A stretch of DNA of 11,696 nucleotides from Methylomarinum sp964397365 (lineage in GTDB: Bacteria; Pseudomonadota; Gammaproteobacteria; Methylococcales; Methylomonadaceae). This document shows, piece by piece, positions 1-7,155 of the stretch. The notes under the pieces are model-generated. The model was not told the origin of the DNA, did no database searches, and saw only the letters and a list, made by a program, of their open reading frames with translations. The stretch covers positions 1 to 11,696 of the forward strand of contig CAYNIU010000073.1 in the NCBI GenBank assembly GCA_964397365.1, read 5' to 3'. A program made the translations under genes and the position numbers. The stretch's first letter is position 1. Every line of letters begins with the position of its first letter.

Positions 1-1028
1 CTTGCGGCCATTTTCCGGGCAATAGACCGGTAAATATCAGCCGCTCGGCCATCAGGGTCGGCGACTACCGTCGGTCTGCCGGAATCGGCGAACTTACGGA
101 TATTAATATCCAGCGGTAACGAGCCTAACAGCTCCACATTATTTTTCGCCGCCATTGAGACGCCGCCGCCTTCACCGAATATCGCCTCTGCATGTCCACA
201 CTCGCTGCAAATATGCACGCCCATATTTTCCACTATCCCCAGCACCGGCACATTCACCTTGTTAAACATTCCCAATCCACGCTGCGCATCAATCAGGGCA
301 ATATCCTGGGGTGTAGTGACAATAACCGCCCCGCTGACCGGAATCTGCTGTGCCAAAGTTAATTGAATATCGCCAGTACCGGGCGGCAAATCGATCATCA
401 GATAGTCAAGATCGCTCCAGTTAGTATCGTTTAACAATTGCTGCAAGGCATTGGTCACCATCGGACCGCGCCAGATCATCGGCTGGTCTTCATCGATCAG
501 ATAACCAATTGAAATAGTCTGTAAGCCGTAGGATATTTTCGGCAACATGGTTTTACCGTCTTCACTGGCCGGGTAGCCGGAAAGTCCCAGCATCGTCGGA
601 ATACTAGGGCCGTAAATATCGGCATCAAGAATACCGACATTAGCGCCCTCAGCCGCCAGAGCCAAAGCCAGATTGACCGAAGTCGTTGATTTACCCACAC
701 CACCTTTACCTGAAGCCACAGCAATAATATTTTTTACATTCGGCAATGCCTTCAGGGTTTGCTGTACCGAATGAGCAACAATATTCACTTTGACATTCAC
801 ATCAAGCTTTCCGATACCCGGCAATTGTTGTAATGTTTTCTCTATCCCGGCCTGTAATTGTGGCAAATAACTTTTTGCCGGATAGCCTAACTCTATCGTT
901 ACACTGACATCTGCTCCCTTTACAATAATATTTTTAACCGATTTAGCCGTCACTAAATCGGTTTCTACATGAGGATCAATAAAAGAAGCGAGCAGATTTT
1001 CCACATTCGCCTTGTTGATTTCTGTCAT
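1..1028 (-). CDS. mrp: Mrp/ApbC iron-sulfur carrier P-loop ATPase (3' end cut by window edge)
   Basis: Cytosolic MinD/Mrp-type ATPase that binds a labile [4Fe-4S] cluster and passes it to apo-proteins. 342 codons are visible from the ATG at 1026-1028 (minus strand) to position 3, with no stop, so the C-terminus lies to the left of the window. Residues about 5-80 are a MIP18/DUF59-like Fe-S assembly domain. The deviant Walker A SGKGGVGKST is at 106-115, the DADIYGPS block at 135-142, DLPPGTGD at 213-220, and the cluster-binding C274-S-E-C277 sits in VHICSECGHAE. Domain order and length fit the roughly 370-residue bacterial family. The start is supported by GGAG six bases upstream of the ATG. 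It is transcribed away from the chaperone operon, and the two share the 1029-1407 intergenic region. No missing motif or frameshift was seen in the visible part. Confidence 0.96.
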   Translation of the reverse strand, partial: MTEINKANVENLLASFIDPHVETDLVTAKSVKNIIVKGADVSVTIELGYPAKSYLPQLQAGIEKTLQQLPGIGKLDVNVKVNIVAHSVQQTLKALPNVKNIIAVASGKGGVGKSTTSVNLALALAAEGANVGILDADIYGPSIPTMLGLSGYPASEDGKTMLPKISYGLQTISIGYLIDEDQPMIWRGPMVTNALQQLLNDTNWSDLDYLMIDLPPGTGDIQLTLAQQIPVSGAVIVTTPQDIALIDAQRGLGMFNKVNVPVLGIVENMGVHICSECGHAEAIFGEGGGVSMAAKNNVELLGSLPLDINIRKFADSGRPTVVADPDGRAADIYRSIARKMAA

Positions 1029-1407
1029 AAGAGACTCCAGTCAAAAAATAATAACCTAGCATTTTAGTGGGTAAATAATACCATTTTATAACCTCTCAAG
1101 AGAACAAACCCTTTTCAATCAGTGATTATTAACTTGAAACACCTGTACAGGGTATGCGACGCATGGTGGATGCAAGCTAGGTAATAATGCGCATCCTGCT
1201 TTATGTTCCGTCCTGAAAGAGTAACTATCAGCTTTTGGAAAACAAAATATTTACAGCCACGAAAGCGTAATTTGTAAGAAGACTAAGGATTCCTTACCAA
1301 AGTTTTATCCGTTACAATAACTTTAGGTACACAAGTTATGGATATTTAATTTCGCTTCTTTACATTCCTTAAATCATCACATCGGCCAAAACTTGCCAAA
1401 GTATACA
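1029..1407. other. Non-coding divergent intergenic region between mrp and the chaperone operon
   Basis: No convincing gene was found in these 379 bases. The region must hold the mrp promoter (reading left) and the chaperone-operon promoter (reading right), but neither is clear. For the rightward operon the best -10 is TACAAT at 1313-1318, with no good -35 at 16-18 bp. For mrp only A/T-rich -10-like strings are seen around 1080-1095. A palindrome cluster occupies 1142-1196 and is listed separately. A CTTGAAA at 1133-1139 resembles a sigma-32 -35 box, but no CCCCAT-like -10 follows it, so heat-shock control is not supported by the sequence. Confidence 0.6.
1142..1196. repeat. Cluster of short palindromes (possible degenerate REP-like element)
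   Basis: Four inverted repeats lie within 55 bases: CCTGTACAGG (perfect, 1142-1151), ATGCG-A-CGCAT (1154-1164), GGATGC/GCATCC arms (1168-1173 and 1191-1196), and ATGCGCAT (1187-1194). GGGTATGCGACGCAT resembles the GGTGCG-type palindromic repeats common in proteobacterial intergenic DNA, but I cannot confirm family membership without other copies from the genome. It could equally be an operator region for either divergent gene. The palindromes are seen directly; any function is inference. Confidence 0.4.
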
Positions 1408-3885
1408 ATGAAAAAGAAACAAGCTCCTGTTTCCAACGTTGCAAATCTTGAAAAACAAGCGCAATCTTGCTTAAATTCCGGCAAGCATAAGGAGGCCGTG
1501 GCGTTATACAAAAAACTATTACAGACAGCTGAGAATAATAAGTGGCGACAGCAGTTAGCTTACTGTTACCTGCAAAGGGCTTTAGCATTCTCCGCTAGAA
1601 GTATGATTAAGGAAGCGTTGGTTTTATGGGAAAACTATCGCCAACAGAGCCAACCTCCTTATGAAGCCTATGATCTTTATATAACCTGGTTATTGCTGAC
1701 AAACAATCAGAGCCAGTTGCAATCCAGTCTGTCACAATTATCGGCGCAACAACTGGACAAAGAATATCCGCCACTGGCTGTGTTGTTGGGTTTTCTGATG
1801 CTGACCGATCACCCTGAGTATCAACAATGCTTACCACAAGAGTCTGCATTAATCGCTCATTATCAGATCGCTCAATCCGCATTACAGTTATTTCAGACTA
1901 ATCACCCGGACGAAGCGAACAAGACATTAAAGCAACTGCCTTATCGTTCAGCATTTAAAGATTTTCGAACCTTATTAAAAGCGGCTATAGCTCTGCCATC
2001 TTCACTTCCACAGACGCAATCACTATTAGCCAAAATTCCTGCCGAATCACTATATTACCAGTCAGCGGAGTTATTACTCACCTGCACATTGAGTGGTTCG
2101 GCGTTAGTCCAAAAAATGCTGCCTTTTACCCACACACAGCGGCAGATAATAGCGGAGATTGTCGGACTGAATAAAAAACAAGTTCAATTTGTTGAGCTTT
2201 TAGGCAAACAAAAACAGCCCTTATCCAACAAGATACAATTTAACCTGGCCATTCAATTTCAATCCTTGTGCGGTTCTCGACTGGCGCAACGCTTTTGTCA
2301 CGCCATGCTGACAACTTATCCGGCTGGACGCCGCGAGTTTAACAAAAACTTTTCTGTCATCAGCAGGTTTGAAGAAAATCGTTTACAGGCGCTCGCTTGC
2401 GAAAATAATCATGAAAATTACGATGCCGAATTTTACTGGCGACAATGTATAAAAGCGCTAACCGGGGAAAAATCTGACAATGGCTTGAAAATAGCGCTGA
2501 TTTTACGCCATATCGCTGATCTACGCCCTATGGAAGAGCGGATACCTCTATTGATCGAAAGTCTGGAGCATGATGACAGCGACCGTGACAGCTATCTGCA
2601 AATCCTGAATGATTATAGCCAACAACCGCAAGACAGCGATCATTACAAGCACTGGCTGGACAAAACCCTGAAACAGTTTCCACAGGATATTAGCGTACTG
2701 ACTCAGGCGATTACAGCCGCTATTCGCAATAAGGCTTATAAAAAAGCCAGCCAATACGCGCAAAAGATATTAAAGATCGACCCTGTCAATACCTTTGCCA
2801 AACAGGTTTTGTTCAGCACTCATTTAGCTCATGCAAAACGGCTGCTTAAAGAGAAAAAATATCTCCTGGTTGAAAACGAAATTCAGTCGGCTGATGATTT
2901 AAAAATGGGCAAAACCTATTTACTGCAAACACAATTACTGCGTGGCTTCTTTTGTTTTGCCCATGAAGATAAAAAGCAAGGACTTCAGAAAATAACTGAA
3001 TCCTTGCAAAAACTGAATCCCGACTCTTTCAACGCTCATATACAGGCGGCCATGGAAGCACAATTAACAGGCCAGCCTGTGGCGACCATATTAAGAGCAT
3101 TATCATCCGCCAAAGATTATCTACTCTCAGAACATGCCTTAAGCCGCTTTATTCAGTTACTGAAACACTATTCTCGGGAAAATGACAATCAGGACAGGCT
3201 ACATAAGGCCATAGCCAAAGTCAAAACGCCGCTAAAAAAATCATTGCAACAACAAAATTATGATGAGACCTTGTTGTTGTCCTTGGCTCAGGCGCTGGAC
3301 GAGTGTCAACATTTTGAATTATTGCGCCATTGTTCAAAACTGGCGCAAGCCAAATGGCAAAAGCCCATCTGGATGTATTACCAGATTTATTCTGTAACCA
3401 ATGGCGACCCTGACCAATGTACACATTTTCAGAGCTACCAACTGGAAATGAATTTAACCGAAGCCAAAGCTAACGGCGACCAACGCGCCCAGGTATTAAT
3501 AGACCGCTATCTTGAACGCTGTCATAAACTTCATGCGCCTGTAGGGCTGAATTTTCTGGACGACCTATTCGGTTCGGATGATGAAGAAGATCCTATGGAT
3601 ATTCTGTTTGGACATCTTCCTGAGAATATTGCCATTAAACTCGAACATAAAATGGATTCTTTATTTAAAAAAACATCCCCCGAGAGACTTGTGAATGAAC
3701 TCAATCACATGCTGGACAATAATACCGCCACTATATCAGCCATAATGCAGAACCCTGATTTATTTACTGCCCTGATGCTGGTAAAAGCAGCCGATGAGTT
3801 AAAAATAGACATTGATGTAACAGTTGATGACGTTCTTCAGCACTTTGATGTTGGTAAAAAAACAGCGTCTTCTTTTCCTTTTTAA
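1408..3885 (+). CDS. Large TPR-like helical-repeat protein, first gene of the Hsp70 module
   Basis: An 825-residue, apparently cytosolic protein with no signal peptide or membrane helix. Its function is not recognised. It is almost wholly alpha-helical, with TPR-like helix pairs at residues 10-42 (NSGKHKEAVALYKKLL) and 46-80, and more around 414-500 (NKAYKKASQYAQKILKIDP). The rest looks like diverged helical repeats. Near the C-terminus (717-735) an acidic segment, SDDEEDPMD, is flanked by two copies of a D-x-LFG motif (DDLFG and MDILFG). I chose the ATG at 1408. An in-frame TTG at 1393 would add five residues, and neither start has a clear Shine-Dalgarno. The gene ends 14 nt before the J-like gene, so it is probably co-transcribed with J-like, GrpE and Hsp70. 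A client-binding or scaffold role for that Hsp70 is an inference from position and from the protein-binding nature of TPRs. Confidence 0.85.
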   Translation: MKKKQAPVSNVANLEKQAQSCLNSGKHKEAVALYKKLLQTAENNKWRQQLAYCYLQRALAFSARSMIKEALVLWENYRQQSQPPYEAYDLYITWLLLTNNQSQLQSSLSQLSAQQLDKEYPPLAVLLGFLMLTDHPEYQQCLPQESALIAHYQIAQSALQLFQTNHPDEANKTLKQLPYRSAFKDFRTLLKAAIALPSSLPQTQSLLAKIPAESLYYQSAELLLTCTLSGSALVQKMLPFTHTQRQIIAEIVGLNKKQVQFVELLGKQKQPLSNKIQFNLAIQFQSLCGSRLAQRFCHAMLTTYPAGRREFNKNFSVISRFEENRLQALACENNHENYDAEFYWRQCIKALTGEKSDNGLKIALILRHIADLRPMEERIPLLIESLEHDDSDRDSYLQILNDYSQQPQDSDHYKHWLDKTLKQFPQDISVLTQAITAAIRNKAYKKASQYAQKILKIDPVNTFAKQVLFSTHLAHAKRLLKEKKYLLVENEIQSADDLKMGKTYLLQTQLLRGFFCFAHEDKKQGLQKITESLQKLNPDSFNAHIQAAMEAQLTGQPVATILRALSSAKDYLLSEHALSRFIQLLKHYSRENDNQDRLHKAIAKVKTPLKKSLQQQNYDETLLLSLAQALDECQHFELLRHCSKLAQAKWQKPIWMYYQIYSVTNGDPDQCTHFQSYQLEMNLTEAKANGDQRAQVLIDRYLERCHKLHAPVGLNFLDDLFGSDDEEDPMDILFGHLPENIAIKLEHKMDSLFKKTSPERLVNELNHMLDNNTATISAIMQNPDLFTALMLVKAADELKIDIDVTVDDVLQHFDVGKKTASSFPF

Positions 3886-3899
3886 TCCGGCCTTCCATT

Positions 3900-4238
3900 A
3901 TGAAATCTTCTTATGACATTCTGAATGTGGCTATCGACGCCAGCGACGATGAAATCAAACAGGCTTATTTACGGAAAGTTAAAGACTACCCACCCGATAG
4001 GGATCAACAACAATTCCAATTAATTCATCATGCTTATGAGTCCATAAAAGACCATAAAAGCCGCCTGAGTTATGCTTTGTTCAGTATTGAATATGTTGAT
4101 TTTAACGAATTGCTCGACCAGGCTTTACCCATACCGCAGCCGACGAAAATTGATCCTGAACAATTTAACAGGCTGTTGCGCGCTGGTATTGATGACGAGT
4201 TTATTCTGAATACGCTTTCCCAATCTCATAAGACATGA
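3900..4238 (+). CDS. J-domain-like protein with HPD replaced by PPD
   Basis: A 112-residue protein consisting of one J-like domain plus a short tail. It follows the J-domain pattern: YDILNV (5-10), helix II DEIKQAYLRKVKDY (17-30), the loop, then helix III QFQLIHHAYESI (38-49) and SRLSYALF (54-61). The invariant loop HPD, whose His is needed to stimulate Hsp70 ATPase, reads Pro31-Pro32-Asp33 (YPPDRD). There is no G/F region, zinc-finger domain or C-terminal substrate domain, so this is a J-like (type IV) protein and not a full DnaJ. Residues 70-112 form a helical tail of unknown role. Its stop overlaps the next ATG (ATGA at 4235-4238), indicating translational coupling to GrpE. It probably docks on the Hsp70 encoded two genes downstream. 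Whether it stimulates or merely tethers is open. Confidence 0.88.
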   Translation: MKSSYDILNVAIDASDDEIKQAYLRKVKDYPPDRDQQQFQLIHHAYESIKDHKSRLSYALFSIEYVDFNELLDQALPIPQPTKIDPEQFNRLLRAGIDDEFILNTLSQSHKT

Positions 4239-4894
4239 CTACAGAAGCACAAAAAACCGAATTGCTGGAAGAGTTCCGGCGTTATCTGGAAAAAAACGAT
4301 CTCAATCCATTTTCCCCGAATGAGCAACCTGATCTGAGTGTCTTGCTGACTGAAATGTCCGGCTTAAAAGCCGAAGTAAAAGCGGAGTCCCGACAATTTA
4401 AACAGACGCTGGACACACTTAATACAGCATTAACCACAGCACAAGAAGATAACAAAGCTCTGTCTCTGGAGCTTGCAGCACACAACGAACAACTGAAGCA
4501 ACAAAAAAATGCAGTCACGCGCGCCCTGTTACTGGATATTATCGAAATTTATGATCGCTTGAGTAGCGCTTCTGAAGTATTACAAAACTATCAACCTGTC
4601 GCAAAATTGTTCAATCACTCCAAAGCTCAGGATGTACGCTTTATCAAGCACTTCAAAGAGGGGCAGGAAATGACGCTCCGACGCTTTGATCATCTATTGC
4701 AACGCTATCAGGTGCAAAAAACAGCCTGTATCGGTAAACGGCTCGACCCTATGACCATGAATGCTGTTGAAACTGCCAATGAGCCGCAACTTGAAAACGG
4801 CATCGTTGTAGAAGAGCTGCGTCCGGGGTTTTTATTTCAAGATCAGGTTCTGCGGCTGGCAGAAGTAAAAGTCAACAAAACCAACCCACAATAA
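4235..4894 (+). CDS. grpE: GrpE nucleotide-exchange factor dedicated to the adjacent Hsp70
   Basis: A 219-residue GrpE-family protein that would release ADP from Hsp70. Residues 40-95 form a long charged coiled coil (dimer stalk), followed by the helical region around 95-160 with RALLLDIIEIYDRL. The C-terminal beta domain carries the family signature: G167..DPMTMNAVE (171-179), LENGIVVEELRPGF (186-199) and QDQVLRLAEVKV (202-213). Length is close to the usual 180-220. No Shine-Dalgarno is visible; the ATG overlaps the J-like stop by 4 nt. Its location between a J-like protein and an Hsp70, apart from any canonical dnaK-dnaJ, suggests a second, specialised copy. A housekeeping grpE elsewhere in the genome is expected but not seen here. 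Confidence 0.92.
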   Translation: MTTEAQKTELLEEFRRYLEKNDLNPFSPNEQPDLSVLLTEMSGLKAEVKAESRQFKQTLDTLNTALTTAQEDNKALSLELAAHNEQLKQQKNAVTRALLLDIIEIYDRLSSASEVLQNYQPVAKLFNHSKAQDVRFIKHFKEGQEMTLRRFDHLLQRYQVQKTACIGKRLDPMTMNAVETANEPQLENGIVVEELRPGFLFQDQVLRLAEVKVNKTNPQ

Positions 4895-4899
4895 ACAAT

Positions 4900-6651
4900 A
4901 TGAACGAAATAATTATTGGTATTGATTTAGGCACCACCAATTCAGAAGTGGCCATTGCTGAACAAGGGCAGATACACATCATTGCCGATGGCGACAAAAA
5001 AATGTTACCTTCATTTGTTGGCATTGATGATAACGAAGAAATACTGGTCGGCGAATCAGCCAGAAATCAATACCTGGTTTATCCTGAGCGTACTGTCAAA
5101 TCTATTAAACGTCTGATGGGACAAGATACTCAGGTGGTTTTAGCCGATCAATCCTATACCCCGCAGGAAATTTCCGCGATCATTCTAAAACGTCTGAAAA
5201 CCATAGCCGAGCAGCACCTGGGACAAGCTGTCAATAAAGCAGTAATTACCGTTCCCGCTTATTTTTCGGACGCCCAACGCCAGGCAACCCGTGAAGCGGG
5301 AGAAATTGCCGGACTGGAAGTGGTGCGCATGATTAACGAACCCACGGCGGCGGCTTTGGCTTATGGCGCCGAGCAGAGTGAATCCAAACATATGCTGGTC
5401 TATGATTTGGGTGGTGGAACCTTCGATGTTTCGGTCGTTAATATTCAATCCGGTGTGGTCGAAGTGCTGTCCAGTCACGGCGATAATCATTTAGGCGGCG
5501 ATGATTTTGATCAGCAAATCATTGATTTTTTGCTCAATCATTTGCTGGAAACAGCCAATGTCAATGTACGCGAACACAGCAAAGCCATGGCCCGAATCAC
5601 CCGTGCGGCAGAACAGGCCAAATTTGTGCTTTCAGATGAACCTTATGTCAAAATTGAAGAAGAATATTTACTGGAACATGAAGGCTCGCCGGTTCACTTG
5701 TCTGTCGAGCTTTCCCGGGCTGAATATGAAGACATGATTGAAGACTACATCAATGCCACCCTGGATGCGGTGCATATTGCCTTAAAAGGAGCCAAATTAA
5801 CCGCTTCCGATATTGATGAAATTGTTCTGGTCGGCGGCTCCACCCGCACCCCCTGCATTCGTGAGCGACTGTTCGATGATTTCGGCTTTGAACCGCACAG
5901 TGAAGTCAATCCAGATTTGTGTGTCGCTATGGGCGCCGCGGTACAAGCGGCCATGATTAACGGCCAGCAAGTCGATACCGTGCTTGTTGATGTCACCCCT
6001 TATACTTACGGAACCAGCGCTATTGGTACGTTGAATGGCGAGTTTTATCCGTTTATGTTTGTTCCGGTGATTCACAAAAACAGCGCCTTGCCAATACACA
6101 AGTCTGAAGCCTTTATGACTCATCATGACGGCCAGAAAGCTGTTGAGGTATCTATTTATCAGGGCGAAGACTCGGATGCCTTGAACAATATCAAAATCGG
6201 TGAATTCAGGGTGGAAGGTTTGCAGGATGTTGAGGCCGGTAATGTCATAACATTAACTCTGGACCTGGATCTCAACGGCATTTTACACGTTTCCGCCCAG
6301 GAAAAAGCCACAGGACTGGAAAAATCTATCACCATTAAAAATGCGCTGTCCCAGTTTGAAGGCGCGGCGCTGGATACCGCCAAGCAACGTATCACTTCTT
6401 TATTTGGACAAATGGAGGTTGATCAGGATAAGTTTCCAGAAGAGGGTGGGCCTTTAGCTCCTGAAATAGAGCAGGCGCAAAAATTGATTGCCAAAGCCGA
6501 AGGTTTGTTTGAGCAGATTTCCGCAGAAGACAGGGAAGATATGGTGGATTTAATTGAACGCATAACTGTCTGCATTGAAACCCAAGACATCGCCGGACTG
6601 GATGAACCGGTCGAGCAATTAACCGATATTATCTATTATCTGGAATCCTGA
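4900..6651 (+). CDS. Hsp70 family chaperone, HscC-like, with short lid
   Basis: A 583-residue cytosolic Hsp70. The nucleotide-binding domain (1-355) is complete: phosphate-1 IDLGTTNS (8-15), catalytic Lys70 in SIKRLMG, NEPTAAALAYG (146-156), phosphate-2 DLGGGTFDV (169-177) and adenosine motif LVGGSTRTP (310-318). The interdomain linker is VLVDVTP (361-367). The substrate-binding beta domain spans about 365-482, and its first loop (376-393, around NGEFYPFMFVP) is longer than in DnaK. The helical lid is only about 95 residues and ends YYLES without an EEVD-like tail. The position of the DnaK autophosphorylation Thr199 is Asn196 (DNHLGGDDFD), as I recall for HscC. Overall length is nearer HscC (about 556) than DnaK (638). 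It starts 5 nt after grpE and its stop overlaps the next start (TGATG). It is probably a client-specific chaperone; the substrate is unknown. Confidence 0.93.
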   Translation: MNEIIIGIDLGTTNSEVAIAEQGQIHIIADGDKKMLPSFVGIDDNEEILVGESARNQYLVYPERTVKSIKRLMGQDTQVVLADQSYTPQEISAIILKRLKTIAEQHLGQAVNKAVITVPAYFSDAQRQATREAGEIAGLEVVRMINEPTAAALAYGAEQSESKHMLVYDLGGGTFDVSVVNIQSGVVEVLSSHGDNHLGGDDFDQQIIDFLLNHLLETANVNVREHSKAMARITRAAEQAKFVLSDEPYVKIEEEYLLEHEGSPVHLSVELSRAEYEDMIEDYINATLDAVHIALKGAKLTASDIDEIVLVGGSTRTPCIRERLFDDFGFEPHSEVNPDLCVAMGAAVQAAMINGQQVDTVLVDVTPYTYGTSAIGTLNGEFYPFMFVPVIHKNSALPIHKSEAFMTHHDGQKAVEVSIYQGEDSDALNNIKIGEFRVEGLQDVEAGNVITLTLDLDLNGILHVSAQEKATGLEKSITIKNALSQFEGAALDTAKQRITSLFGQMEVDQDKFPEEGGPLAPEIEQAQKLIAKAEGLFEQISAEDREDMVDLIERITVCIETQDIAGLDEPVEQLTDIIYYLES

Positions 6652-7061
6652 TGGAGCGTTGTCCTTGCTGTAACGCCCGCTTACGCGGGGCAATGCTATG
6701 TCGCCGTTGCCAGGCTGATTTAAGCGCCGTTATCGGCGCCAGACAGACCGCCCAATTTTGGCTGTCCCAATCAATTGAGTATTGGCAAAACAATGAAGAA
6801 GAACAAAGTATTGACGCCTTAATGATCGCGCTGCATCTTAAAAAAAGCCCTTTAGCACAAGCCTTTCGTGATTTTTTAAGTCAGCGGCTATGTCAGGCTA
6901 TATTGGAACAACTGGCGAAAAAGCAGATATTAGCGGCAAAACAACGGCTTTACAGAATACGCAAACTGCTTCCTTACAGTGAACACTTGCAGCAATTGCA
7001 AGCGTTTACAGATTATTTATTGGCCAATAAAGCCATCAATCCAGATTGTGATGCTTTCTAA
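6651..7061 (+). CDS. Small protein with N-terminal zinc ribbon, last gene of the Hsp70 module
   Basis: A 136-residue protein of unknown function. The N-terminus carries C4-P-C-C7 and C17-R-R-C20, a CxxC-x9-CxxC pair that should bind one zinc as a compact ribbon/knuckle (Cys6 is extra). Residues 35-125 look all-helical and TPR-like (EYWQNNEEEQSIDALMIALHL; LAKKQILAAKQRLYRIRKLLP). There is no signal peptide or membrane segment. The ATG shares a base with the Hsp70 stop (TGATG at 6649-6653), which implies coupled translation and a role tied to that chaperone. GGA about eight bases upstream may serve as a weak ribosome-binding site. A client adaptor or ribosome/nucleic-acid tether are possibilities; nothing in the sequence decides between them. 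Confidence 0.85.
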   Translation: MERCPCCNARLRGAMLCRRCQADLSAVIGARQTAQFWLSQSIEYWQNNEEEQSIDALMIALHLKKSPLAQAFRDFLSQRLCQAILEQLAKKQILAAKQRLYRIRKLLPYSEHLQQLQAFTDYLLANKAINPDCDAF

Positions 7062-7090
7062 TATTTCTTGAATCGAAAAAAAACAGGCTC

Positions 7091-7119
7091 ATGATAATGC
7101 CGCCATTATATGCCATAAT
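7091..7119 (+). promoter_or_regulatory. Candidate sigma-70 promoter of metG (extended -10)
   Basis: The -10 is CATAAT (7114-7119), five of six to consensus, with TG one base upstream (7111-7112) making an extended -10. A -35 ATGATA (7091-7096, four of six) lies exactly 17 bp upstream. Transcription would start near 7126, giving a leader of about 30 nt before the metG ATG at 7156. Within the spacer, ATAATG (7094-7099) and CATTAT (7104-7109) form an inverted repeat that could be an operator or chance A/T-rich symmetry. Confidence 0.55.
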
Positions 7120-7155
7120 ACTGGGTTCGTTTTTAGTTACGTCAACCCTCTGAAT

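Noticed and set aside
1133..1139. CTTGAAA resembling a sigma-32 heat-shock -35 box upstream of the chaperone operon
   Set aside because: No CCCCAT-like -10 occurs at 13-17 bp, and it lies about 270 bp from the first start codon; a half site is not enough.
1142..1151. CCTGTACAGG as a LexA box
   Set aside because: The CTGT and ACAG half-sites abut, whereas the enterobacterial LexA box has eight bases between them; neither neighbouring gene is an SOS gene.
1393..1407. TTG at 1393 as the TPR-gene start
   Set aside because: It adds only five residues and lacks a Shine-Dalgarno; the ATG at 1408 is the simpler choice, though not proven.
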